Assembly: GCA_000729835.1 (NCBI GenBank) | Contig: JFHB01000215.1 | Coordinates: forward strand, 1-51,818 | From: Atkinsonella hypoxylon | Lineage: Eukaryota > Ascomycota > Sordariomycetes > Hypocreales > Clavicipitaceae | Direction: 5' to 3' | Length of the DNA: 51,818 nt | Part shown: positions 36,207 to 47,643 of the stretch, in pieces | Numbering within the stretch: position 1 is the first letter of the stretch | Layout: each line of letters opens with the position of its first letter | Program-made: the position numbers and the translations under genes | The notes under the pieces: generated by a model | Told to the model about the DNA's origin: nothing | The model's database searches: none | The model's input: the letters and a program-made list of their open reading frames with translations, nothing else

Positions 36207-39200
36207 TAGCAATATACGTAGATGTAGCTGGGTTATAAAAGACTGCTGGGTCTAATATAAGAGGTTTAAATCTATGCTTTTAAAGTAATTCTGTTAGAAT
36301 TTGCTGCCATTCTCTAGGACTTTGCTTTAGACTATAGAGGGATTTTTCTAGCTTAATTACTTGCTCTTTAGAGGGCTTGTAATTACAGCTTTTTAGTAGC
36401 TTAGCTACTGATGGCGTTGCTTCTGTAAATTCAACGAATCCATCTAGGATTTCTATATAAATAGCTTCCTTTAGCTTGCTATTTAAAAACGCTCCTATAA
36501 AGTCGATTTGCTTAACTTCCTAGTTATTAAAAGCTGCAAGAGCTAATAATATACGCTAGCTAGGAGGAATACTAGTTGCAGCAAAGGTCTCTAGATAGTC
36601 TTAACCTTCTATTTGCATAAATCCCTTAGCAACAAGGCAGGCCTTATATTTTATAGGATTATTTTCTTTATCCTTTTTTAGCCTATAAATAAGCCTATTC
36701 TTTAGAACTCTTCGGCCCTTAGGTACTTAGTCTTTCCCTATAAATTTAAAGGTTCCAGCAGCTAATAGCTGCTTAAATTCGCTATAGGTAGCTTCTATCT
36801 AATGCTGCTTAGCAGAGCTTTTTAGGGCTTGCTTCTACGTGTTAGGAAGTTCATCCTTATTACTATTAGAAGTAATAGCTGCTTTAGTCCTTGCCTTAAA
36901 GCATAGATCCTTGATTAAGGAAAATATATCTCTATTTAAATCTATAGCATTAGCATTAGCTTCAGCTTCTATAGTAGCTTCTATAGGTGTTTCTATAGGT
37001 ATAGAGGCTTTAGGGGCCTCTATAGCTTCTATAGGGTTGCTTAGTAGAAGAGCTTAATCTATAGGTTCTAGTGGATAATTTAGCACATCTAGATAACTAG
37101 GATAAGGATACTTAGGAGTATAATTATCCACTAATTGCTGCTAGTTATCAATTTCTCCCTCTAAAGGATTATCCACTATAGAACCAATAGGAACCTTAGG
37201 GATGCCCTATGAAATAGAACCTATTCCTTCTATAATTTTAACGAAGCTAGTCTTTATAACAGCTTGTTTAGAGGGGATGTATATTAAATATACATTAGAA
37301 CCTAGTGTAGCTAAAAGTCTACTAGGAATAGTTCTTTTAGCTAGCTTCTGCAACCTAGATTGTTGTTCTAAAGGAATTAGAACTTCGCAATAGGAGCCTA
37401 TAGCCCTTATTTTAGTAAAATTAGGCTTATAGGTCTTAGAAGGCTCTAAATTAGCTAGATATAGCTGTTTAGGACTTAGTGGTTTAGTACTATTCGCAGT
37501 AGTATTAACTAAATCCACTATAGCAGAAAGGATGTAAGACTATAGATATAGAGGTAATTGTAACTACTGTAAAGTAGCACGCAAACGGTTTAGAAGTACC
37601 CTTATAGCTCTCTCTATTAGCCTATTCTGTTTGTAAATATAGAGGCAAGAGGTGCTAAAGCAAATACCCTTAGAAGATAGCTAAGCTTGCAACCTAGTAT
37701 TAATTTCTGTACTACTATTAAAATAAAGGTGTTTAGGGTAGCAGTTATACTGGTTTTTTAATTCCTTAAAGAAGCCTTTAATACAGCTATAGAGAGTAGA
37801 ACTCTCTTTATTAGCTAGATTAAAAGACCACTTATACTGTAATTTTCTATTAATTAGAAAAAGAACTAGAGGCCTCTTATTGTGCAGTATAGGCTCTATT
37901 TTAACAGTATCTCCCTCTATAATATCTAAACATCTAGAGGGGTTAGGAATAATATACTTGCTAGGTCTTCTAACAGCTTTAGCTTAGTTGCAAGCTAGGC
38001 AGTTAAAATCCTTTTCCTTAATTTTTGTAAAATTAGGAATACCTTTAGTAATAGAAGCAGTCTTCTTTAGTAAAGAGAGTCCTATATGCTCTAATCTAAT
38101 GTGCTAAGTAGCAGCTAATTCTAGGAGCTTCTTATAGGAAGAAGAAGCAGTAGGATTTATACTACTAGAATTATTATTAGAGCTAGCTTCCTATTGCTCC
38201 CTATCTTGCTAGATCTCTTGAGAACCACAGGCCTCGTTTAAGGGATCTAGACAGCTATTTCCTCTAATATCCAGCAACTTAGGATTTAGACCTTCTAAAT
38301 CCCTGTTATTAGAAGGAATCTAACTAGGAGCCTATTTAGGAACTAGGGCTAATAGCTCTATAACATCGTTATTGGTATTATCTTCTTCTTTAAAATTAGA
38401 TAATTCCTTAATACAGCTATATTCCTTAGGATTAAAACTAGGCTGTTAAGGGATTTAAACCTCTATAGAATAACTAGCATTATAACCGCCATTATAACTA
38501 TTACTAGTAAATCCTATATAAGAGAGATTTGCGTGGTTTTTATACACTTTAGGGGTCTCTTGCCCCTTAAGCTGTAGAAAGAAACCATGCTTTTTGGGAT
38601 TTAGAAGCCTACAGCAGCTTCTATCAGCTAGAAATAGCTGATTTCTAAGGAGAGTGCCCCCTATTAAATAGTGCTTTAGACTACTAATTAGGTTGGTATC
38701 TAAACCTAGGCAATATAGAGCATCCTTTAGAGCTAAAGGTCTGTATTTAGCTGGATTTATACTAACTAGTACCTAGAATACAGTAGTTCCCTGTCCTTTA
38801 GGATAAATAGAACCTCCTTTAGTAGCAATAGGCGCGGTTTTACCCTATTTTATAGGCTTAAAAGTCCTAAAAAATGCCTTATTGTTAACTATATAATAGG
38901 TAGAACCTGTATTGTATAGTAAGGAGTTTTTAATTATTCTATTGGAATAGTTAAAAGAAGGGGTATTATTACTAGTAGTACTAGTATCACTAGTAGTGGA
39001 TTCTGTATCTGAATCGTAAGAATTATTACTACTAGAACTGCTAGATTCACTATTAGAATCTATAGTATCCTGGTTGCTAGTAGATAGGTTATAACAACCT
39101 ATAGCAAAAGCAGCTTCTCTATCCTTATTCCTAGAATTTTTATTACTTCTTCTTTAGCCCTTCTACTTCTTCTTATTCTTAGAGGCTTTATCTATATCTT

Positions 39201-40470
39201 TAGAGGCATTAGAATCGTTAGAATTAGAATCGGAATTCTTCTTCTGATTAGGAGGATTCTTTCCTTAGTTAGCTTTATTATTATTAGAACTATTAGAATT
39301 AGAAGCTTTATAACTAAGAGCCTTAGATATAGAGGAGCTTTTATCTCTTTGTTCTTCTAATAAGTTAGCTATAAGGAACTGTAAATTCAGCATTTTTACA
39401 GATAGACCTTATGCTCTAGCAGCTCTAATAGAATATCGCTGCCTTTTAGCCCAGCTAGGGAAGGTCTTCTTTAAAGCATTAATATAATAATTTACCTAGT
39501 CGATAGAATTAATAGCTACACTATAGAGCTATAATCTAGCTAGTAAATTATTAAATTCAGCATTAAAGGCCTCTAAAGATCCCTTATAGTTCGAAAACGA
39601 TAAGTTATAATAACTAGTATATAGCGTACTACGTTGTATTTTAGCACTCTGTAAATATTGCCTAACTAGAACGTTATAGGCATCTACAGGGGACTTATGC
39701 TAGCTTATAGCAGCTTAAGGTCCAGATTGGCAACTATCTCTTATAATTATAAGGATAATAGCTTGCTCTAAATCTACTAACGTACTAGCTATACTAGGAT
39801 TATTAATAAATTAAGGGAATTCTAGGGCCCTAAATTAAATAGTTAAAGCTTGCTTCTACTGTTTAAAATTTTTAGGGCCTTTTAGCTTAGCAGCCTCTAG
39901 AATTAAGTGGACCTTCTTATTTAGCTCTTTTATAGTGCCTTTATTAAAAGTAGGCAGAAAAGTAGCACTATTAGAACTAGAAGGTTTAGGGGCTTTAAAA
40001 GAGACTTTAGAAGTCCTAGAAGTAACAGGATCTGCTTTAGGAGACCCTATAGAGAGATTACCTATAGATGTAATTATAGTATCTAATTTACTTAGTAAAT
40101 CAGCTATATTACCTTTATTTTAGCTTTGTTTTGCTTCACTATACCTAATAAATCTATTTAGGGTCTCTTGTTGCTTATCTATTTAAGCTTTTAGATTAGC
40201 TTGTATATTATAGACTTACACTACTCTTTTAGAAGCTAATCTAGCTTCCTTTAGAGCCTTCTTAGCTGTATAATCTTCTTTATTAGAAGAGGAATCTACT
40301 AGCTAAGGGGGGGACCTTACTAGACTAGGAAAGCTAGTAGCAGCTGTAGCTAGTGTACTAGAACTACTACCCCATTTAGGGCTTATGCTCTTTCCCTTGC
40401 CTGTTCCTTTTAGTGCTATTTTAAGGGTTTTAATAGCTAATTTAACGCTCTTTATAGCTAATTATAGCCT
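36207..40470 (-). pseudogene. Gag-pol of Copia element E, first segment
   Basis: A single minus-strand frame of about 1,400 codons with scattered TAG/TAA. Gag runs from about 40470 to 39100 (LNKKVHLILEAAKLKGPKNF; FPSWAKRQRY; a Ser/Asn-rich tail). Protease at 38860-38930: LYNTGSTYYIVNN, with catalytic Asp changed to Asn (38905-38913). Integrase: His/Cys region at 37985-38110 (HIRLEHIGLSLL, CLAC), core 37560-37960 (DIIEGDTVKIEPI; IYKQNRLIERAIRVLLNRLR), and a C-terminal part in an open stretch at 37207-37518. RT at 36207-36800: KQIDFIGAFLNSKLKEAIYI and LYSLKQSPREWQ. It stops at G's insertion site and continues at 28111. Plus-strand open frames at 36839-37057, 37202-37393 and 39935-40123 are antisense. 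Confidence 0.87.
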
Positions 40471-41425
40471 AAATTATAGTGGAAAAGGTAGTAAATAACA
40501 GTAATAACCTCTACTAGATATTAATAGATTGCTCTATTATAGGCCTAGAAGTGCCCTATATCTTTAGAAATTATACTGAGATTTTTCTCTAATTTTTTTC
40601 GTAATAGGTATAACAGGCTCTAAAGGCTGCGTTGTATCGCAATCTATATACGCATACAATTTGTATAGCAGACCAGATTAACAAGCGGTCGCGAGGGGCA
40701 TAAAACACAGGTCCTAGCTATTTTTAGCCAAAAAATTTAGGAGATTCTTCTCCAATTAGGTTCTAATAAATCAGTAGAGACCTAGGCACAGCTAATTTAG
40801 GGATATCCAGCTAATTCCTAATTTAAAATCCTAACTAGTAGGATTACTACACAAAATAATTCTGCGACCGAAAACATAGGAATATCTGCAACAAGAGCTA
40901 TTAGGCGTGCACTATAAATTGTAGTATAGCTACTAACAGAGGTGCATAGAGTGCACAATATATAAGATAACAGTACAACAACGAGCGATGCAGTGCAGCG
41001 CTAGGCTTATTTCTTAATAGAAATAATTAATTAGGCAGTGCCTAATAAAACGATTTGCAGTGCAAATGTAATGTGTGCAAATGTGTATATTTTGATATTA
41101 TATAACAATAGAACCTAGCTATTAAGAATAGCTTCAAAAGTGTAAATGCATAGAGTGCATAGGACTAGTGCAGGAGGCATAGGGTGGGCAGAATAAAAAA
41201 CACCAGTATAGTGGCTAGCGATATATATGCAGCAGGTATTAATAGCTTCTAGTAAGCTACTAATAGCAGCAATAGCTGCTAGCGCAGGTCTTAATATAGC
41301 TTCTAGTGGGTAATACAGTACACAATAGTAGATTTCAGCGGGCTAACAGCTTGCAGATAGGTCTTCTGGGCTTATAACCTATTGAAAATAATAGGGATTA
41401 CAGGACTAGATATCTAAGAGGGTAG
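40471..41425 (-). other. Leader of element E
   Basis: About 950 bp between the 5' LTR and gag, GC-richer than most of the window, with many TGCA/GTGCA motifs around 40900-41170. No tRNA-complementary primer-binding site was recognised next to the LTR. Such a long leader may carry packaging or translation signals, but nothing specific is visible. Confidence 0.5.
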
Positions 41426-42079
41426 TGGTCTCTTAGATTTAGCACCTATAATTACTCCTAGCAATTATTACGTAGTGGAAGCAGCAGCGGCCTAAATTAA
41501 GCTGTAGTGTATAGTATAGATTACGTAGAGGCAGTAGATAACTATAATAATAGTAGTATCTTATATTAAGAGCGCTGTAACGAACAAGTTAGTAAGAGTA
41601 GGATCTTAAATCTTTTTAGTCCCTTATAGACCTACTAACTATATTAGCGGGCTGTAGTTGCTAGAAGGGGCTCGTAGGCTACTTTATAATTTCTGCAAAA
41701 AGATTTACTATATAAAAACAAAAAAATCGACTTACGGCTATACAAATAAGATGCTTATGTGTACAATTTAACAAATTCCACTAATAATAAGCAACCCTTA
41801 TAAGTAACTCTATCTAATAATTATACTATTAGATAGCCCTAATTCTAGGCTTTTAAATAGTATACTTCTTAAATTTCTACCATTACTAGTTGTAGAGAAA
41901 ATCGCTGTTAAAGTTGACTATAGGTTAGGCAACTTTGCCTTAGTCGATTCTAGATGTTTCGCATCTAGTAACAGCGATATCTCTACCAAAAATCAACGTA
42001 ACAAGACCTAATAAGGGTCACGTGATAGAGCAACTAGTAGGCATAAAAATAGGCTATACAGGGTAGCTTATTTTTAACA
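41426..42079 (-). repeat. 5' LTR of element E (654 bp)
   Basis: The right (outer) end is preserved (GATGTTTCGCATCTAG and GGGTCACGTGATAG), while the left (inner) end is more decayed than in the 3' LTR. A TATATAG motif in the middle could be a promoter element. Confidence 0.87.
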
Positions 42080-42690
42080 AATTGTTTATTCTTTAGTTAC
42101 ATTATAAAGTATCTTTTTAAACTATAGAATTAGCCTTCTTCTCTTATAGGTTTAGCATTATAGCTAATAAGAATTTTATATTATTAGGTTAATTCTTTAA
42201 CTATATAATTCTTTTGCTTTAGGGATATAACTAAATATTCTAGGCTGCTAGCTACTTATAACTAATAAATATATTATAACCTATATTAGTAATATAGAAC
42301 TTCTGCTTAATAAATTATTATCTATTTAGCTCTATTGTTCCTTTAACTAAGTAAGTAACTTTTCTAGCACTTTAATTGTAATAATTTAATAGAGATATAG
42401 GCATTAATAGCTTCTTAGGAACCTATTCTAATAACTTCTTAGCTTGCTTAGCTACTTAGCAGCTAACTAGCAACAAAATATCTACTTCTATATTATATAA
42501 AGCTTAGATCTTAAATCCTAATCTATATAACTACAACTATATAGAAATTGTGAATAAATTTAGGTTTTTATTACTAATTCTAGCTACCTATAGCATCTTA
42601 ACTACTGTAGAGACTTCTAGTAGTGCTTTTAGTTTTTTAAGTTAAAAGATAAACTAGAAAACTAAGAATTCTCTTCTTCTTCTATTGCTT
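42080..42690 (-). pseudogene. Protease of element C
   Basis: Minus-strand aspartic protease-like domain between the zinc knuckle and the E insertion. Readable blocks: VTYLVKGTIELNR, YIFKQ-like, FYITNIGYNIFISYKWLAA with the stop read as Trp (IGYNILIG-type flap-to-C-terminal part of Gypsy proteases), then AKRII and EKKANSIV. The catalytic D-T/S-G is not clearly readable. It continues into the RT linker left of E. Confidence 0.6.
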
Positions 42691-43900
42691 TTTTAGCAGT
42701 AGTAATCTTCTTTCTATTAGAGTAGTTATAAGTAAGGTATTCTTTTTCTTTATAATTAAAGTATTAGCTTTTAGCTAATACTTACTCTTTTTTATAGGAA
42801 AAGTTCCTAATTTTTAGTAACTTATAGTTACTTCTACTAGCTTTAGAAGAACAATAAGGTTCCTTTTTAATAGCTTTATAGGCCTTCTTAACGTTAAGTT
42901 CTTTCCTCTTCTATTAGCATTCTTTAGTAATTTACTTATAAGCTAACACTATATTAGCTATATAACTAGAAAACACCTTATAGCTAACGTTAAAGTCTTT
43001 AAACTCTATTAATAAGATAGAGTTTAGGTAAGTAAAGATATACTTATAAAGTATACTCTTTCTTTTGCTTACTAGAATATTAGCCTTATCTATAAGCTTA
43101 TTAATCTAACTAATATATACATTAATATTCTTATTAAGGGGGTTATAGACTATATCCTAAAGGGCTTTATAAGTATATATAGCTTTATTAAAGTTCTAAT
43201 ATATAGCAGTAAGAGTAGTAATTATCTTAAAGAAGTTTCTAAAGGGATTTATTAAGGTTTTACTATATTAAGACTCTAAAAGATTAGTAGTAGCACTAAA
43301 TATAGCTAAATAGATAACAGTTATATAACTGCATTTAGTCTTAAAGACTTTAATATCTTCTGCAATTTTATTAGCTACTCTATTAACTTAGGCGTTAAAG
43401 CCTTTACTTAACTTACTATTAAAGATTAAGGGATTAGTTTCTACTTTCTTTACTTTTCTATTATAATAAGGGTTAAGGGTATTTATATTACTATTAGGAT
43501 TAAATAGTTAAAAAGCTTTAATAGTAGCTTTCTCTACTAGCTTAAACGTTAAACTAAAAACGCTATTAGCTAGAGTTATACTATAACTATATTCTCTTTA
43601 AAACTATTGTTCTTTTTCTAGTTAAGTAATTTTAATATTACTTTCTTTTAATGCTTAAAGGAGTTCCTTTATATATTTTAAGTCTTTACCTATAGCTTTA
43701 GGTTAATCTTCTTCTAATTTAAGTTCTTTAGGATTATCTTTTAACTTAAATAACGTTAAGCTAGAGTCTTTTTCTAAGTTAAGCCTAAGTTCTTTAGAAC
43801 TATCTTCTTAAACTTCTAGTTCTTTTATCTTAAAGCTTACTAAGTATATAGTTCTTCTTGTAATTATATATATAAATCTATATAATTCTTTTTCTTATTA
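42690..43900 (-). pseudogene. Gag of element C with zinc knuckle
   Basis: Minus-strand gag. An acidic, coiled-coil-like N-terminal part lies at about 43600-43860 (KDLKYIKELLQALKESNIKI). A capsid-like part lies at about 42900-43450 (TKCSYITVIYLAIFSATT; KTLINPFRNFFKIITTL). The zinc knuckle at 42722-42763 reads Y-F-N-Y-x4-Y-x4-Y in place of C-x2-C-x4-H-x4-C: every metal ligand is lost through C:G to T:A changes but the spacing is intact. Confidence 0.72.
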
Positions 43901-43987
43901 AAACAGCTAATATAGATAAAATAAAGGGTAGAAGTCTATATTTATTTATTGCTTAAGCAGTAAATAAAAACAGTAATCTTAGAGTAA
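43901..43987 (-). other. Leader of element C
   Basis: Short A/T-rich stretch between gag and the 5' LTR. No primer-binding site was recognised. Confidence 0.4.
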
Positions 43988-44315
43988 TATTATAGCTATA
44001 AGGGAAAGATTAAATAGTCTTATTAAGCTCTATTAATAAAGACTTTAAGATAGAGAGAAAAAGAGAAAAAAGGAGGTAAAGCCTCTATAGGTACTTAAGA
44101 GCTATAAGATTAATAGACCTTAGTGGAGTTAACACCCTAAAGTAGAGCTACATTTAGTGCATCTAACGGTTTAATATTGTTCTGCAACAGTCCGAGGTTT
44201 TTCCGAAGAAGACCTAAGGTTCTACAGCTTAAGCTAGCGCCTACAGAGTGGCTAACTCGGAACATCTTAATATTAAGGTAACCGATAACAATAACGAGGG
44301 ATCGTGACCGTCACA
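43988..44315 (-). repeat. 5' LTR of element C (328 bp)
   Basis: Inner (left) end decayed to TATTATAGC; outer (right) end preserved as GGGATCGTGACCGTCACA. Followed by CTAAC (44316-44320). Confidence 0.92.
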
Positions 44316-44320
44316 CTAAC
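44316..44320. repeat. Target-site duplication CTAAC of element C (right)
   Basis: Identical to 6334-6338. It shows that 38 kb was inserted into B's gag as one element that later gained further insertions. Confidence 0.92.
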
Positions 44321-45250
44321 TAGAATAAAAGCAACAGTTAATTTTAGTTCTAACCTCTATTCTATAAAAATTACTAGAATAATTGTCCTTAATACCTACT
44401 GTAAAACTAAAGAAATTAGCTGCTAAGAGAGTAGTAACTCTAGCCTTAATAGAACTAGAATTTAGGGGCTAGCTAGAATTATTAGCTAAAGCTACAGTAT
44501 CCTTAGCAGCTTTAACGTTTTTAACAATAGAGTTTACTATAGAATAATAAGGAATATACTTATATAATAACATTTAAAGATAAATCTAACTAAAAAGACT
44601 ATAAAAAGTACCTTAAAAGCTATAAATACTAGCTAATAGAAGAAAAAGAAATAGTTAATACTAAGGAGCTACTAACTAGCCTAGAATCTAACTTTATTAA
44701 AACCTATTTTACTAAAAGTAAAGAAAAGTAAAAGAAAAAGGTTTAAATAGAGGTAGACTAAAAAGATTTATAGAGAATCTAAATAGAGTAAGTAGTTAAA
44801 GTAGTTATAAAGCTATAGCTTATTAAATCTAGTATTTTAAAGTTAAATTCCTTCCTAAAGATTTCTATTTAATTCTATAATAAAGGACTATTGCATTAGA
44901 TCTACCTAGATACTACAACCTCTTTAGTGCTAGTTAATAAAGTATAGTTAACTTAGTTTAGTTAGAATATAAAATAGGTAAAGATAGAGCTAAAACTAGT
45001 TACTAGAGTGCAGTTATTCTTCTATATCTTTAAGACAGCTATATTTAACTTCTATATCCCTAGATCTATATATAGTGTACCTATAACTAGCTATTTTATA
45101 GTTACAGCTAATATAATAAGTAACTTAGAACTAAAGCTCCTTTTAGGTTTAACCTTCCTCTATAATTATAGTGTAAAAATCGATTTTATCTACCCTAGAG
45201 CTACTATTAGGTCTATTTATAATATAGTTATAGAAATAGGCATTTTCTAA
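44321..45250 (+). pseudogene. Gag end and aspartic protease of element B
   Basis: Resumes B's gag after element C with the same sequence as D 49927 onward. Protease: active-site Asp-Thr at 44909-44914 (D-T-T-T-S-L-V-L-V, catalytic Asp kept), then an uninterrupted 80 codons at 45008-45250 with FNFYIPRSIYSVPITSYFIV and LLLGLTFLYNYSV. The open stretch is part of the polyprotein, not a separate small gene. Confidence 0.72.
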
Positions 45251-47171
45251 CTAATTTTAAAGATTCTATATTGGAATATAACAGCAGTATAAGCTATAAT
45301 AATTCCGCTAAAATTGTAGGAATATATTCTAGTTAAATAGAAAGAGGTACTAGCTAATAAAAAGGCTACTGCTTAATATATATACTTAAAGTTTAAGCTT
45401 ATCCTAGATATATTGCTTAGCACAACTAACTAAGAGCAAATAGTAGCCTATAACTATTTAGATAAATTTATTATAATCTAAAAAAATTAAAAGGTTACTT
45501 ATTTCTAGCAAAATAAAGAACTTAAGGCTAACTATATAATTATAAATCTATTTAATTTATATATATATTTTTCTAAGGATATTGCGCTTAATAATAGTTT
45601 ATTGCTTACTAAAGATTATAAAATATAGAAAAAAGGTAATAGTAGTAGATTTAACCCTAAAAAAGTTAATAATAGTATCTCTATATATAGAATCTTTTAT
45701 CCTAAGGATATACTATATATTTACAATAAATATAAGGTTAAGGTAGAAAACTTAAACCTAAATGTTATAGTTAAGCTTATTAACTTAACAAATAAATATA
45801 ATATTTATTGTAATAAAGGTATTATTTCTATACTAAAAGACTAGTATATAAGAGTAAATATAGTAAATATATAGTAGAAGCAGCTAAAACCTATCTAAAT
45901 CTACGTACTAGAAGCTAAAGATAAAGCTAAATTAAATAAGGTTTATAATAAGCTATATTTAAGTAGAAAGATATTGTATTTAAACAACCTAGCAGCTATA
46001 GCCTACTTAGCCTTTATAGTGTAGATTAAAACCTTAATAGAAAGAAAAGAATAAGTTATAGTTAATATAAGGCTACTTAATAGTGTAGTAATGCTAAATA
46101 TATACTCTTTACTAGATTAATTAAACATTATAGTAGATATATATAGTAAGAAGATGTTTTTACTCTTTAATATATTAGGGTTTTTTTACTAGCTTTCTAT
46201 AAGATAAAAGCATTAATCTTATATAGTAGTAATATTAAAATAAGAATTAAAAGTATTAAATATAGCGCTTATAGGCTTTAAGAATATACTAGCTTTTACT
46301 TAATAGTATATAGATTAATTATTTTAAAAGCATTAATATTTTATATAAATCTATATTAATAATATTATTATATTCTTTAACTCTACTAAGGACTACCTTA
46401 TATATCTTAATATAGTCTTATTAATTCTAAAGAAAAATAAATTAATAATAGCTATAAAGAAGTTATTTATAAGCTACTTAGCTATTTAGCTATTAGGTTT
46501 TATTGTTAATAGCAATAGAATTACTAATATAAATAATAAGCTAAAAGCTTTTTAAAAACTTAAGTTTCTAGTAAATCTTATAAATCTAAAGACCTTTATT
46601 AATATAGCTAGCTTTTTATAGAAAAGTATTCTATAGTTTAATATATAAATTTACTTACTATAGAAATAAAAGACTACTTTACTATAAAAGCTTTATAAAA
46701 AAAGCTTAGTTAATAGTTTATTAAAACTAATATACTAAAAGAAAGCCTAAGAAGTAATATTTTTACTAAAGCCTAAAGAAAAAAAGGCATTTTAAGAGGT
46801 AAAGGTATACTTTAATAAAAATACTATTCTATAGCACTATAACCTTAGTAAGCATTTATTCTTTAAAGTTAACGCTTATAAGGAAGAATTTAGGCTCTTT
46901 ATCTTCTAGCTTATAGGCAAATAAAATAGTTATAATATACCTAATAAAGACATTAAAAATAACTAGCTTTAACTAATTCTTTTTCTCTTAAGATATACTT
47001 TTAACCTAAAGAAACGTTATAGGTTAACTAAGGTAGAGGTAGCTATAATTATATAAAGTGTCTAAAAGCTATAGAAAATAGTTTAATCTAACTGCTACAC
47101 TATTAATATTATTATAGACTACTTATTAGTAAAGAGAATTATTAAATATACCTTACTTACAATAATAGATC
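45251..47171 (+). pseudogene. Reverse transcriptase and partial RNase H of element B
   Basis: Plus-strand pol. RT at about 45800-46600: VYNKLYLSRKILYLNNLAAI, RLLNSVVMLNIYSLL, KMFLLFNILGFFYQL, and active site YINNIIIFSNST at 46352 (both Asp codons now Asn). LLGFIVNSNRIT follows, and RNase H begins near 46600. The frame is cut at 47171 (AGATC) by an E-family LTR, at the position corresponding to A about 12020. Stops are TAG/TAA. Confidence 0.8.
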
Positions 47172-47643
47172 TGTTAAAAATAAGCTACCCTGTATAGCCT
47201 ATTTTTATGCCTACTAGTTGCTCTATCACGTGACCCTTATTAGGTCTTGTTACGTTGATTTTTGGTAGAGATATCGCTGTTACTAGATGCGAAACATCTA
47301 GAATCGACTAAGGCAAAGTTGCCTAACCTATAGTCAACTTTAACTGCGATTTTCTCCACAACTAGTAATGGTAGAAATTCAAGAAATATACTATTTGAAA
47401 GCTAAGAATCAGGGCTTTCTAATGATATAATTGTTGGATAGGGTTGCTTATAAGGGTTGCTTATTATTAGTGGAATTTATTAAATTGTGCACGTAGGCGT
47501 CTCGTTTGTATAGCTGTAAGTCGATTTTTTTGTTTTTATATAGTAAATCTTTTTACAGAAATTATAAAGTGGCCTATAAGCCCCTTCTAGCGACTACGGC
47601 CCGCTAATATAGTCGGTAGGTCTATAAGGGACTAGAAAGATTC
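47172..47643 (+). mobile_element. Copia LTR I (E family), 5' part
   Basis: Plus-strand LTR beginning TGTTAAAAATAAGC, matching the E LTRs (reverse complement of 42079 down to about 41610). 472 of about 650 bases are visible before element D interrupts after GATTC (47639-47643). Whether it is a solo LTR or the start of a full element cannot be told here. It is well preserved, with several CpG. Confidence 0.85.

Larger units (their letters stand above)
26178..42079 (-). mobile_element. Copia-type LTR retrotransposon E, interrupted by G
   Basis: Minus-strand Copia element, about 7.8 kb without G. LTRs of about 650 bp lie at 26178-26826 (3') and 41426-42079 (5'). The gag-pol frame is nearly continuous, with the fewest stops in the window, and GC content is visibly higher. 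It lies in C between protease and RT. The inner LTR limits (26178 and 41426) are inferred from where the two LTRs stop matching and could be off by a few bases. The flanks (TATAA left, AATTG right) do not form a target duplication. Confidence 0.88.
6339..44315 (-). mobile_element. Gypsy chromovirus C, carrying three nested insertions
   Basis: Minus-strand Gypsy element with 328-bp LTRs at 6339-6666 (3') and 43988-44315 (5'). Target duplication CTAAC is exact at 6334-6338 and 44316-44320. The flanking gag of B reads through when C is removed, as shown by the uninterrupted copy in D near 49920. Without the nested A, F and E, C is about 5.8 kb, normal for the group. Minus-strand order is gag with zinc knuckle, protease, RT, RNase H, integrase, chromodomain. 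Every part carries RIP-type stops. Confidence 0.9.
4057..47171 (+). mobile_element. Gypsy-type LTR retrotransposon B (interrupted by C, truncated by I)
   Basis: Plus-strand Gypsy element starting with a 243-bp LTR. Gag begins after the LTR and is split at 6338/44321 by element C, with CTAAC at both edges. Protease, RT and the start of RNase H follow, until an LTR of the E family interrupts at 47171 after AGATC. Removing C gives about 5.1 kb that is colinear with element D (47644 onward) and with the reverse complement of A. The remaining 4.8 kb or so and the 3' LTR should lie right of the window. AGCTT (4052-4056) is its presumed target duplication. Confidence 0.85.

Noticed and set aside
36839..37393. 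Plus-strand open frames at 36839-37057, 37202-37393 and 39935-40123
   Set aside because: All are antisense to the nearly continuous minus-strand gag-pol frame of element E.
26178..42079. CRISPR-like or large inverted repeat structure from the paired LTRs
   Set aside because: The repeats are two direct LTRs of one element plus a third family member in opposite orientation (47172); no array of short spaced repeats exists in the window.
45008..45250. Identical-length 80-codon open frames at 45008-45250, 50613-50855 and 13925-14167 as a conserved small gene
   Set aside because: They are the protease segment of three copies of one Gypsy element. They stay open because that segment has few Gln and Trp codons to turn into stops.
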